Source: an uncultured Methanobrevibacter sp.
GTDB lineage: Archaea > Methanobacteriota > Methanobacteria > Methanobacteriales > Methanobacteriaceae
Length of the DNA stretch: 56,544 bases
Assembly (NCBI RefSeq): GCF_902771435.1
Contig: NZ_CACXXB010000015.1
Span: forward strand, 1-56,544
Direction of reading: 5' to 3'
In this document: piece by piece, positions 1-7,717 of the stretch
Layout: the number at the start of each line of letters is the position of its first letter
How positions within the stretch are numbered: the stretch's first letter is position 1
The notes under the pieces: generated by a model
The model's database searches: none
The model's input: only the letters and a program-made list of their open reading frames with translations
Told to the model about the DNA's origin: nothing
Made by a program: the position numbers and the translations under genes

Positions 1-1
1 T

Positions 2-982
2 AAAAAATCATACAGGACAGTATTCAACAAATACACAGCATTCCACAACATGAGTCTTTGCGACCTGTTGGCTGAAGCAATAACCGAACAGGAAAACCAT
101 ACTCCGGAAAACAGATTAAGCATATACGACAGGATAATCTCATTCAGGGATTATCTAACCAAAAATCATATAGGAAACACAATTACAGACTCAATATCTA
201 AAATCAAGACATTTTACCATTACAACAGGGTTACAATACCCTTCATACCACCGCTGAACAATAAGTATGTTAACAAGAACGATTTGATAAGCTTTGAAGA
301 CCTGCCGACAAAGGATGAACTGAGACTTGCAATGCAGTTTGCAGACGATGAGCTGAAGATGTGGATTTTGGTCATCATATCATCGGGAGCAAGCAGGTGC
401 GAGGCCAAATCCATGACAAACAGAACACTATTTGAAGGAACAAATGCCTATCACAAAAAGGACAATTTCCATGACGCTTTAAAGTATTTGGCCAGAAAAA
501 ACAATGTTGTCTGCACCTGTAAGCTAATCAGGCAAAAGACAGACAAACCCTACTACACTTTCCTCAATCCCGAATGCGTACAAAGGATTGCAAGGATAAA
601 ACTAAGACAAGAAGATTTTGATCTGGACGCTCCGCTTTTGAAATATAACATAAACCATGTAAACCATAAGTTTAAAAAGCTGAATGATTATCTGGGTTTC
701 GGTGAGGTTGGAGGATATGCACGGCTGCGCCCCCATATGTTGAGGAAATTCAACTCAACCCATTTGACTCAGGGGTCATTTGAAGGTGATTTGTTGGGCA
801 TGGACAGCGTTGATCTGCTTCACGGCCGTGGCAAAAACAAGACAAGACAGGCCTATTATAAGGACAATCCAGACTTTTTAAAATTCGAGTACATCAAGGC
901 AATGAGCAACATTTCACTTTATCGAAAGTATGACTATAAGATTATAAAAGGTAGGGTGAAGGTTATCTCAAAGCCTTTGTAA
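2..982 (+). CDS. Tyrosine recombinase/integrase, 5' end outside the window
   Basis: DNA integrase/recombinase of the tyrosine family, which cuts and rejoins DNA at att sites of integrated elements. The reading frame is open to the left edge of the window, so the internal ATG at 50 is probably not the start and the N-terminal core-binding domain is cut off. Counting from that ATG, the catalytic set is visible: Arg116 in SSGASRCEAK, the HxxR box His229/Arg232 in RPHMLRK, a third His258 in LLHGRG, and the nucleophile Tyr269 or Tyr270 in RQAYYKDN. It ends just before an inverted repeat. Its presence suggests an integrated virus or plasmid extending left of the window. The family is clear from the motifs; the target site cannot be read here. 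Confidence 0.8.
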   Translation, partial: KKSYRTVFNKYTAFHNMSLCDLLAEAITEQENHTPENRLSIYDRIISFRDYLTKNHIGNTITDSISKIKTFYHYNRVTIPFIPPLNNKYVNKNDLISFEDLPTKDELRLAMQFADDELKMWILVIISSGASRCEAKSMTNRTLFEGTNAYHKKDNFHDALKYLARKNNVVCTCKLIRQKTDKPYYTFLNPECVQRIARIKLRQEDFDLDAPLLKYNINHVNHKFKKLNDYLGFGEVGGYARLRPHMLRKFNSTHLTQGSFEGDLLGMDSVDLLHGRGKNKTRQAYYKDNPDFLKFEYIKAMSNISLYRKYDYKIIKGRVKVISKPL

Positions 983-1002
983 TGAATAGCTGATTATTCA
1001 TT
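981..1002. terminator. Inverted repeat at the end of the integrase gene
   Basis: A perfect 8-base inverted repeat, AATGAATA at 981-988 and TATTCATT at 995-1002 with a 6-base loop, overlaps the integrase stop codon. It may end transcription or be part of a recombination site. The rest of 983-1334 is very AT-rich (long T and A runs) and shows no coding sequence until the promoter of the next gene. Confidence 0.35.
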
Positions 1003-1283
1003 TGAGAGTTTAGAATTGTAATTAATAGTGCCTGAAAATTTATAATTGTAGAGGGTGCCGTCATTAACTCTATAATTTTTATTTTTTTTAAGATTTTTTA
1101 TTTAATATTATTTAAATAATTATTTTAAAAATATAAAATTAATATTAATTAATATATTACAATATTATTGCTTTTATATTATTATTAAACTATTTTAATT
1201 TGTTTTAGATTTTTTTACATTTTAATATTCTATTTTCAAATTAAAATTATATTTTGATTGCAATATTGTCATATTTTTGATAG

Positions 1284-1298
1284 AAATATTTATATATT
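1284..1298 (+). promoter_or_regulatory. TATA promoter of the XRE/ImmA/PIN cassette
   Basis: GAAATATTTATATAT forms a BRE-like/TATA-like element about 40-50 bases before the start codon at 1335, which places transcription start near 1312-1316. A ribosome binding site AAGGGG lies at 1324-1329, five bases before the ATG. This appears to be the only promoter serving the genes up to about 3172. Confidence 0.5.
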
Positions 1299-1334
1299 TT
1301 TTAGTACAAAACAGAAAAATACCAAGGGGTTGTT

Positions 1335-1664
1335 ATGATGAATAGAATGGTAGGTAAAATTCTAAATGAATTAAGGAGGGAAAATGGATATACTCAAGAA
1401 CAAGTTTCTAGTTATTTGGGAATTACCCAAAGCAACCTTTCTAAAATAGAAAATGGTGAAAGAAACTTTAACATGACTTTACTTGATAAATTATGTTTAT
1501 TATACAATTGTTCTCCTGAATATTTATTGGGGGAAGATGATTCACATGAAAAATCAAGTATAGCATTTCGCAGTGATGAAAAGGTGGATTTAAACGTAGT
1601 TGCAAAAATGAATGAAATTACAGGATATTTAAAATTACTAAGAAAACTGGATGGTGACAAGTAA
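1335..1664 (+). CDS. XRE-family helix-turn-helix regulator
   Basis: Small DNA-binding repressor of the XRE/Cro-C1 type. Residues about 7-60 form the HTH_3 domain: ILNELRRENGYTQEQVSSYL followed by the recognition helix region GITQSNLSKIENGERN, then LLYNCSPEYLLG, typical of prophage and toxin-antitoxin regulators. The last 40 residues are charged and unassigned. The ATGATG start is preceded by AAGGGG. It is followed after two bases by an ImmA/IrrE peptidase gene, an arrangement known from mobile-element control (for example ImmR/ImmA of ICEBs1), in which the peptidase cleaves or relieves the repressor. It probably represses its own operon. Family certain; role inferred from context. Confidence 0.85.
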   Translation: MMNRMVGKILNELRRENGYTQEQVSSYLGITQSNLSKIENGERNFNMTLLDKLCLLYNCSPEYLLGEDDSHEKSSIAFRSDEKVDLNVVAKMNEITGYLKLLRKLDGDK

Positions 1665-1666
1665 AC

Positions 1667-2392
1667 ATGAATAGTGTTGCATTAGCAGAAATGTTAAGAC
1701 ATGACTGGGGTGTTGAAAGCTTTGCTTCAATAAATATACGCTCTATAGTCTATAATAACATAAGAAATCTAACAGTACTTTGGTTTCCAATGAAAACCAA
1801 CATTAGCGGGTGTTGCTCAAAAACAAAAGATGACAAAGTGATATTCATCAATACCAATCATACCATTGGGAGGCAAAACTTCACACTGGCCCATGAATTA
1901 TACCACTTGCTTTATGAAGATATTGATGACTTTATCGTTTGCGGGCTCAACAACAATAGTCAAAGTGAAATAAATGCAGATAACTTTGCATCAACCTTAT
2001 TGATGCCTGATAGTGCACTATACTGGTTTAAAAATAAAAATCAGATTGAAAACTGGGCACTAGAAGATGTAATTAAATGCGAACAACATTATCAGGTCAG
2101 CCGTTCTACTATGCTAGTTCGCCTTAAAAAAATGAATTGGATTAGTCAAAACCAATTTGATGAATATGGAGTTGATATAATACGTGGAGCTGACAGATTG
2201 GGTTACGATACTAGTCTTTACAAGCCATCTCCAGAAAATCAGAAATACTCTTCAATAGGTGAGTTAATACGCCTAACAGAAAAGGCATATGAAGATGAAA
2301 AGATAACCGGTGGAAAAAGAAGGGAAATATTATTAAGGAGTTTTAGAAATGACATCATTCATAACTCAAATGAGGTGAATGACCTTGAATAA
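1667..2392 (+). CDS. ImmA/IrrE-family metallopeptidase
   Basis: Zinc peptidase of the ImmA/IrrE (COG2856) family. The signature NFTLAHELYHLL gives the HExxH motif at His76-Glu77...His80, and a downstream SEINADNFASTLLMP motif supplies the likely third ligand Glu101. The remaining 120 residues include a region that may sense a signal or bind the partner regulator. The gene begins two bases after the XRE gene and overlaps the following PIN-like gene. In characterised pairs this peptidase inactivates the upstream repressor after a stress or quorum signal. Here a PIN-like protein follows, so the peptidase may instead control a toxin or defence nuclease. Catalytic residues are intact; the target is inferred. 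Confidence 0.85.
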   Translation: MNSVALAEMLRHDWGVESFASINIRSIVYNNIRNLTVLWFPMKTNISGCCSKTKDDKVIFINTNHTIGRQNFTLAHELYHLLYEDIDDFIVCGLNNNSQSEINADNFASTLLMPDSALYWFKNKNQIENWALEDVIKCEQHYQVSRSTMLVRLKKMNWISQNQFDEYGVDIIRGADRLGYDTSLYKPSPENQKYSSIGELIRLTEKAYEDEKITGGKRREILLRSFRNDIIHNSNEVNDLE

Positions 2393-2954
2393 ACCGGTTT
2401 TTTATGATACTGACTGTTTAGAATGTTTTTTATTTGTGGGTGCGGGACATATTCTAGAAAAGTTATTCACTAAAATTGTCATTCCAGAACAAGCCTACAA
2501 TGAACTAATGGATAATAACACTCCACCAATCGTAAAAACAAATTTTAAAAAATTAAAAGACGGATTTGTAGAAATAAGAGAAATATCTTTCATGTCTCAG
2601 GAATACACTACTTTTAACTTAATTAAAAAAGGATTTTGGAGTAAAACCGGTAAATGTTGTGGTGATGGTGAATCAGCAGCAATGGCATTGGCCCACCTAA
2701 ATAATGGAATAGTAGCAAGCAACAATCTAAGTGATGTGGAAGAATATATCGATAGTTTGGATAAAGAACTCATTACCAGTTCAATGATTCTATCCAAAGC
2801 ATTTGAAAAGGATATTGTCAGTGAAAATACTGCAAATGGATTATGGAAAGGTATGATTAAAGAAGGTATTGATTTACCTAAAAATTCTTTCACTGAATAT
2901 TATGATGAACTTTACGAAAGTGATTGTGAAAGATTTTTAAAAAGTGAACGATGA
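2385..2954 (+). CDS. PIN-like domain protein (possible toxin or defence RNase)
   Basis: About 190 residues with the arrangement of acidic residues expected of PIN-domain RNases. Numbered from the alternative ATG at 2379, these are the DTD near residue 10, Glu42 in IPEQAYNEL, Glu98 in GDGESAAMALA, and Asp119 in ASNNLSDVEEY. The C-terminal part is helical and unassigned. GAGGTGA at 2372-2378 abuts the ATG at 2379 but is six bases from an in-frame TTG at 2385, so TTG is preferred. The gene overlaps the end of the ImmA-like gene, implying translational coupling. PIN proteins are typically VapC-like toxins, but no VapB-type antitoxin is seen; the XRE/ImmA pair may fill that role. The fold call is from motifs only. 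Confidence 0.6.
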   Translation: MNKPVFYDTDCLECFLFVGAGHILEKLFTKIVIPEQAYNELMDNNTPPIVKTNFKKLKDGFVEIREISFMSQEYTTFNLIKKGFWSKTGKCCGDGESAAMALAHLNNGIVASNNLSDVEEYIDSLDKELITSSMILSKAFEKDIVSENTANGLWKGMIKEGIDLPKNSFTEYYDELYESDCERFLKSER

Positions 2955-3172
2955 AGAACTGTTGAAATATAATACGGCTATAATTGATTTAAATGGAAGT
3001 AATCATTTAATTTGATTCTGAAGAGGAAAATTGATAATGTTTTACGTGAGTTTTCGATACTGAATTGGATAATGGGATATTAGAAAAATTTTACAATGAG
3101 GAGTATTTAGAAGTTCATCAAGAATTACCAATTAATTGGACTATTAAGTTAGGTGATATATTAATGAATTAG
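2944..3172 (+). pseudogene. Decayed fourth gene of the cassette
   Basis: A coding-like stretch begins with GTG at 2944, overlapping the end of the PIN-like gene (MNDEELLKYNTAIIDL...), and stops at 3013-3015. Coding-like peptide continues in other frames: FDSEEEN from 3011, and VFDTELDNGILEKFYNEEYL onward, ending at the TAG at 3170-3172. At least two frameshifts are needed to join them, so this looks like a small gene decayed by indels. The product is not recognised. It might have been a fourth component of the upstream cassette. Confidence is limited because fragments this short can arise by chance. Confidence 0.35.
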
Positions 3173-3191
3173 AATCAATATGGACAGTTAA

Positions 3192-3965
3192 TTAAAATTT
3201 AGGGTCAACATATTCCCAAATTTCTTTAAAACTGGTTTCAACACCAAGTTTAGTATATTCCCTAACTAGAGTGTTGATGTCCCTTTCTAGAAGTTCCTTT
3301 GAAATCGGATTATCCAGCACAACAGACTGTGAAACATCAATAATGACGGGTTCCTCATTTAAATTCAAAATGTTGTAGTTGGATAAATCCCCATGAACCA
3401 GTTTCGCTTCTTTTACAAAGATCTTAAGCTGAACCAGCAGTTTATTGAAAAATTCATCCGGATTTTCAGGTGGCTGGTTTCTGACAGGTTGGGCAGGGTT
3501 TCCATTTTCATCTCCAATAAATTCAATAATCAAAACATTGTTGGAGCTTGTATGCGGTTTCGGAACATTAACTCCCGCATCATACAGTCTTGTCAGGTTT
3601 TTGAACTCCTTTGTAACCCATGAATAGATTATTTTTCTTTTATTTTTGGTTTTCACATTAAATCTCGGATCGCCTTTAAGATAATAATCCATTTTTTTAA
3701 AATCAGATGTTGCTATTCGGTAAATCTTAACTGCAACATAATCCTCTTCATCGGTAATGCCGGTTAGCACATTCGCTTCCTTGCCGGTACTTATGGCACC
3801 GTTTAAAACATCAATGTATCCCTGATTAGCTAATTTATATAATGTTTCCAGAGTCAGCTTATCGAAAATTTCATTCCCGACTTTTCTGTCGGAACTGTCC
3901 TTTTTTCTTTTTCTGGAATGCAGTTTTTCGTGAGCCTTATCCGCTTTAGCTATTTTGGAATCCAT
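3192..3965 (-). CDS. rio1: Rio1-type serine protein kinase
   Basis: Atypical protein kinase/ATPase of the RIO1 family, which acts in maturation of the small ribosomal subunit. Visible elements: the nucleotide-binding loop STGKEANV, the lysine in YVAVKIYR, the catalytic loop LVHGDLSNYNIL with its Asp, and the metal-binding Asp in IIDVSQSV. Length, about 257 residues, fits archaeal Rio1. The start could be ATG at 3965 or TTG at 3974; neither has a clear ribosome binding site, and ATG is preferred. It lies directly behind the aIF1A gene on the same strand, a common archaeal translation and ribosome operon. Confidence 0.93.
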   Translation of the reverse strand: MDSKIAKADKAHEKLHSRKRKKDSSDRKVGNEIFDKLTLETLYKLANQGYIDVLNGAISTGKEANVLTGITDEEDYVAVKIYRIATSDFKKMDYYLKGDPRFNVKTKNKRKIIYSWVTKEFKNLTRLYDAGVNVPKPHTSSNNVLIIEFIGDENGNPAQPVRNQPPENPDEFFNKLLVQLKIFVKEAKLVHGDLSNYNILNLNEEPVIIDVSQSVVLDNPISKELLERDINTLVREYTKLGVETSFKEIWEYVDPKF

Positions 3966-3991
3966 TAAAATCAAAAAAATAAGTAGTGAGA

Positions 3992-4297
3992 CTACATTTT
4001 TAAGTAGCCTTTTCTTTCAAGCCAATTTGATTCGGTTTTTGTGTATCTCCAAATTACATCAGCTTTTTCATCGGATTGGAAATCCCATGGTTTTACAAGA
4101 ATAACGTCTCCTTCACGAATCCATATACGTTTTTTCATTTTTCCTGGGATTCTGGTCATTCTTATATTTCCATCTGCACAACGGACTTTTAATTTTCCGT
4201 GTCCCATAATTTGTTCAACTACTCCAGGTATTTCGCCCTTTTTAGGGGTTCTTACTCTTCTGTACTCTTGTTGTTGATTGTTATTAGGTCTTGACAA
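3992..4297 (-). CDS. eif1A: Translation initiation factor aIF1A
   Basis: Archaeal homologue of eIF1A, an OB-fold factor that binds the small ribosomal subunit A site and helps scanning and start codon selection. The 101 residues match the family length: a basic N-terminal tail (EYRRVRTPKKGEIPGVVEQI), a core with GHGKLKVRCADG and RIPGKMKKRIWIREGD, and VILVKPWDFQSDEKADVIWRY. The start is TTG at 4297, supported by GGAGGAG five bases upstream; no better ATG exists. It is the first gene of a two-gene operon with rio1, and its promoter overlaps that of the divergent moeA gene. Confidence 0.95.
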   Translation of the reverse strand: MSRPNNNQQQEYRRVRTPKKGEIPGVVEQIMGHGKLKVRCADGNIRMTRIPGKMKKRIWIREGDVILVKPWDFQSDEKADVIWRYTKTESNWLERKGYLKM

Positions 4298-4334
4298 ATA
4301 CTCTCCTCCAAAAATATAATACAGTTATCTCCAT

Positions 4335-4375
4335 AAGATTAAATTATTTATATATTTATCAATATACTATATATT
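4335..4375. promoter_or_regulatory. Divergent promoters of aIF1A/rio1 and moeA
   Basis: The 100-base gap between aIF1A and moeA contains an AT-rich core with TATA-like elements readable on both strands (ATTTATATATTTAT on plus, AAATATATAAATA on minus). The two transcripts probably start from overlapping, divergent promoters here. Confidence 0.4.
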
Positions 4376-4406
4376 AATTTATTGGATTTTATACAAAGTG
4401 GTGATT

Positions 4407-5630
4407 ATGGGAACTGAATTTTTAAAAATCAAAGAATGTGATGAAGCTATTGATATTATTCAAAACTTATTTAATGAAAATCTAAAACCACAACGTGAAG
4501 AAATTGATGTTACTGAGTCTTATGGAAGAATTTTATTTGATGACGTTTATTCCAGAATGGATTTCCCGCCTTTTGACAAGGCATTAAAAGACGGCTTTGC
4601 AATACTTGCGGAAGACAGTTTCGGTGCTTCTGAAGAGTCTCCAAATACTCTGGAGGTCATTGACTTTTTGGAAGCGGGTTCAACAACTGATAAAAAAGTC
4701 GAAAAGGGCAAATGTATTGAAATCAGTACTGGTGCGGCAATGCCAGAAGGTGCTGAAGCGGTTGTGATGGTTGAATATGCTGAAAAAGAGGATGGAAAAG
4801 TCAATCTGCTTACCACTGCCACACCTTCACAGGATGTTGCCAAAAAAGGATCAGATATTGAAGAGGGAAAGCTGATTTTAAAGAAAGGGGACTTTTTGAA
4901 TCCTGGAAAAATTGGTGTTTTGCTTTCTCAGGGTTTTGAAACCATCGAAGTTTATAAAAAACCGACAGTTGGTATACTTTCATCAGGAAATGAAATCACT
5001 CTTCAAGGTGAAGACTTGCCATTTGGAAAAATCTATGATGTAAATGGTGGAATGATTAAAAACGATGCAATTTCCTGTGGTGCGGATGCAAAATTCTTAG
5101 GGGTTATGAGAGACAACTATGACGAAGTGAAGGAAAAAATTACAGACTCTCTAAAAGAAGTTGATGTCCTTCTTTGCTCAGGAGGAACATCTGCAGGTCT
5201 TGGGGATGTTCTTAAACATGTTTTGGATGAATTGGGTGAAGTTTATATTCATGGAATCTCAGTCCAGCCGGGCAAACCTACGATTGTTGGGGTCATTGAC
5301 GGCAAGATTGTCATAGGACTTCCGGGAAACCCAGTGTCTGCATTGATGATATTCAACGCGTTTGTGGCAGAACCTTTAACAAAATTGGCAGGAATCGATA
5401 AGGACTTTGAACTTGAAACTGTTAAAGGTAAAATAACAAAAAGAATCCACTCTCAGGTTGGAAGGATGCAATATCAGCTTGTTAAAGTCGATGGTGAAAA
5501 TGTCCAACCGATATTTAAGGATTCAGGAGCGATTTTCTCACTTTCAACTGCAGACGGTTATGTTAAAATTCCAAAATTGATCGAGTTGGTCGATGAAGGT
5601 GAAGAAGTAGAAGTTTATTTATTTAATTAA
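4407..5630 (+). CDS. moeA: Molybdopterin molybdenumtransferase MoeA
   Basis: Inserts molybdate or tungstate into adenylated molybdopterin, the last step of molybdenum/tungsten cofactor synthesis; methanogens need it for formylmethanofuran and formate dehydrogenases. The N-terminal part has the MoeA linker features (PPFDKALKDGFAI, EISTGAAMPEGAEAVVMVE). The central MoCF-type domain has PTVGILSSGNEI, LLCSGGTSAGLGD and VIGLPGNPVSALM. The C-terminal beta domain ends at residue about 407. ATG at 4407 is chosen over the GTG at 4398 because GGTG sits just before it. Two small genes follow closely and may share the transcript. Confidence 0.93.
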   Translation: MGTEFLKIKECDEAIDIIQNLFNENLKPQREEIDVTESYGRILFDDVYSRMDFPPFDKALKDGFAILAEDSFGASEESPNTLEVIDFLEAGSTTDKKVEKGKCIEISTGAAMPEGAEAVVMVEYAEKEDGKVNLLTTATPSQDVAKKGSDIEEGKLILKKGDFLNPGKIGVLLSQGFETIEVYKKPTVGILSSGNEITLQGEDLPFGKIYDVNGGMIKNDAISCGADAKFLGVMRDNYDEVKEKITDSLKEVDVLLCSGGTSAGLGDVLKHVLDELGEVYIHGISVQPGKPTIVGVIDGKIVIGLPGNPVSALMIFNAFVAEPLTKLAGIDKDFELETVKGKITKRIHSQVGRMQYQLVKVDGENVQPIFKDSGAIFSLSTADGYVKIPKLIELVDEGEEVEVYLFN

Positions 5631-5657
5631 GGAAATAATTTTAAGTAAGGTGTAATT

Positions 5658-6119
5658 ATGGATTATGAAGTTAAAGTAATTCCGGAACAAAAATTAGGAG
5701 TTATTAACTGTAAAACCCCTATTGAGGATTTGGAAATATTTCTGTCTATCCTGATGGGTTGGGTTGATGCTGAAGAGATTGAAACTGAAGGCGAACCGTT
5801 CATTGTTTATTTCTCACCAAGGCATGAGGTTAATGATGGTGATGTTGTATATGACGTAAGTATTGCCATTAAAGATGATGCTGAAGAAACCGACAGGATT
5901 CGTGTTGTTGACATGATAGAAAACAAGGTTTTGGCCGGAAAGCATTTTGGGTCAACCGACAACATTTTGGACACTTATGCAGAGTTGGTTGATGTCGCTC
6001 AAAAGAATAATTACCATATCATAGGATCTCCTAAGGAAGTTTTAATTAAAGGCATTCACAACTGTGATGATGAAAATGAATTCATAACTGAAATTCAATT
6101 GCCTATCATTGAAATGTAG
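5658..6119 (+). CDS. GyrI-like / effector-binding domain protein
   Basis: A 153-residue stand-alone protein resembling the AraC/SoxS effector-binding (GyrI-like, SRPBCC-related) fold. Supporting patterns are the N-terminal VKVIPEQKLGVINCKTP strand, a central EGEPFIVYFSPRHEVNDGDV...YDVSIAI segment, and VLAGKHFGSTDNILDTYAEL, the G-x-[FY]-x3...Y-x-L pattern usual for these domains. There is no DNA-binding domain, so it probably binds a small ligand or acts as a gyrase-inhibitor-like protein. Start is supported by AGGTGTAATT before the ATG. It is 28 bases after moeA and 9 bases before the next small gene. Confidence 0.7.
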   Translation: MDYEVKVIPEQKLGVINCKTPIEDLEIFLSILMGWVDAEEIETEGEPFIVYFSPRHEVNDGDVVYDVSIAIKDDAEETDRIRVVDMIENKVLAGKHFGSTDNILDTYAELVDVAQKNNYHIIGSPKEVLIKGIHNCDDENEFITEIQLPIIEM

Positions 6120-6127
6120 GTGTTAAC

Positions 6128-6379
6128 ATGTCTAAAAAGGAAAAAATTGATTTTGATAAAGAACTTGAAAAAATTGCCCGTAAATCTAATCTGAACATTA
6201 GAAAATCAGAATATGCTTTTGAAAATCAATTGAAAAAATTGGATAAGGATATTGATAATCTCACAAATAAAAAAATAAAAGAGTTTGATAAAAATAAGGA
6301 ATTGACTCTTGAGTACTTGTCCACTGAATATAAACAGGATTCAATTGACAGATATAGGGAAAAATTAAATAAGATTTAA
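6128..6379 (+). CDS. Small charged coiled-coil protein of unknown function
   Basis: An 83-residue, Lys/Glu/Asp-rich protein with no recognised domain. Heptad-like spacing of Leu/Ile (FENQLKKLDKDIDNLTNKKI) suggests a helical coiled coil; no signal peptide, membrane segment or cysteine. The start has TAGGTGTTAAC immediately upstream, a good ribosome binding site. It follows the GyrI-like gene by nine bases and ends before a T-rich stretch, so it is probably the last gene of the moeA transcript. Function unknown. Confidence 0.6.
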   Translation: MSKKEKIDFDKELEKIARKSNLNIRKSEYAFENQLKKLDKDIDNLTNKKIKEFDKNKELTLEYLSTEYKQDSIDRYREKLNKI

Positions 6380-6402
6380 TTTTCCTTTTCTTTTTTTTTA
6401 AA
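6376..6402. terminator. T-rich convergent terminator
   Basis: TTTTCCTTTTCTTTTTTTTT runs from about 6378 between the convergent coiled-coil gene and pmbA. Archaeal transcription stops at such U-runs; it fits the end of the moeA operon. Confidence 0.4.
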
Positions 6403-7710
6403 TCATTGGCCGACAACTCTTAAATCGTGCACTAACAATTTAGGAATGATGAATGAGCCATATTGTTTAATCTCTGAGTTTAAACCTTCTACCTTTTTCA
6501 TGATTTCAAAGATATTTCCGGAAATCATGGCTTTTTCAACAGGGTCGGTTAACTCACCATTTTCTATTTTAAATGCGTTGCTTGCTTCAACTGAGAAATC
6601 TCCTGAAATAGGATTTGCAGTATGGGCACCTAAAACGCTGGTTGTCAGAACACCTTTGTCAATCTCGGATAAGTCTTTCATTTCACTGAATTTAAACTCC
6701 AGATTGCTTGGACTGATCATAGGGGTTGAAAAGTATGACCCTCTAAATCCGTTGGATGTTGTCTCAACGTTTTCCTTATTTGCAGTGTAGATGTCGTAAA
6801 TGAATGAGTTTAAAACACCTTCTTTAATCAAATCGGTTTTTTGAGAAACGCTTCCTTCTCCGTCACATTTTGTAGAATACATTCCCTTTTCCAAAAGAGG
6901 ATTGTCAATGATTGAAAGGGTTGGGTTGGCAATTTCCATGCCTATTTTATCCTTTAAAATGGATCTTCCACGTCTTACATTTTCACCGTCAAACGCTCCG
7001 ATGAATGTTTGTAGAAGTCCTGTTGCAGCATAATAATCTAAAACTACATCATAATCATTTGTTTCAATCGGTTTGGTTTCCAATGAGTTTTTAGCCAAAT
7101 CACAAACTTCATTCGCCAACTTTTCACCGTCAATGTCAAAGAATCTTGATGACTGTGAATTATATGCTGTTGCAATTTTGCCGTCTTTTTGAATGGTGAC
7201 TGACAATCCTATTCCAAATCCTGTTCCTTTGTTTTCAATTGAAACGTCATTGGAATTGATGATTAATGACCTGCCTTCACTTGCACTGAAGCCGGAACCG
7301 GTCACGTCACATCCGCTATCTGTTGCAGTTGAAATTACTGTTTTTAAAACTTCAACAGATTCATCAAGGTTCAGGTCGTTGAATTTATTGTCATAGACTT
7401 TTTTGACATCCATGACTTTTCCAGTTTCTGAAAAAGCATAATTTTCATCGGTTTTATTCAGTTTTGTATTTTCAACTGCCTGATTTGCAGTTTCGACTAT
7501 CTTTTCTAGGTTTGATGTAAATGCAAACCCAATCTTATTGTCTTTAATGACTCTAATTCCAAGACCCAAATCTATTTCTTCCTTTGCGAAATTCAATTCG
7601 TCCTGTTTTGAGTCCAGTTCTATGAGTTTTGTTTCATCAATGTATATTTCGTAAGCATCACAATTGTTTTCAATAGCCTTTTGGGCTTTTTCGGCTAGTT
7701 CGTATATCAT
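6403..7710 (-). CDS. pmbA: TldD/PmbA-family protein (PmbA type)
   Basis: Member of the TldD/PmbA protease family, whose two subunits form a heterodimer that processes peptides and some modified ones. This protein has the PmbA layout: an N-terminal alpha/beta domain (LGIRVIKDNKIGFAFTSNLE), a central IINSNDVSIENKGTGFGIGL region, and C-terminal GVLTTSVLGAHTANPISGDFSVEASNAF. The HExxxH zinc site of TldD is absent, as expected for PmbA; no TldD partner lies in the window. The start is taken at ATG 7710, preceded by TAGTGAT and eight bases after the HAD stop codon, rather than an upstream ATG that would overlap that gene by over 50 bases. Confidence 0.85.
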   Translation of the reverse strand: MIYELAEKAQKAIENNCDAYEIYIDETKLIELDSKQDELNFAKEEIDLGLGIRVIKDNKIGFAFTSNLEKIVETANQAVENTKLNKTDENYAFSETGKVMDVKKVYDNKFNDLNLDESVEVLKTVISTATDSGCDVTGSGFSASEGRSLIINSNDVSIENKGTGFGIGLSVTIQKDGKIATAYNSQSSRFFDIDGEKLANEVCDLAKNSLETKPIETNDYDVVLDYYAATGLLQTFIGAFDGENVRRGRSILKDKIGMEIANPTLSIIDNPLLEKGMYSTKCDGEGSVSQKTDLIKEGVLNSFIYDIYTANKENVETTSNGFRGSYFSTPMISPSNLEFKFSEMKDLSEIDKGVLTTSVLGAHTANPISGDFSVEASNAFKIENGELTDPVEKAMISGNIFEIMKKVEGLNSEIKQYGSFIIPKLLVHDLRVVGQ

Positions 7711-7717
7711 ATTATCA

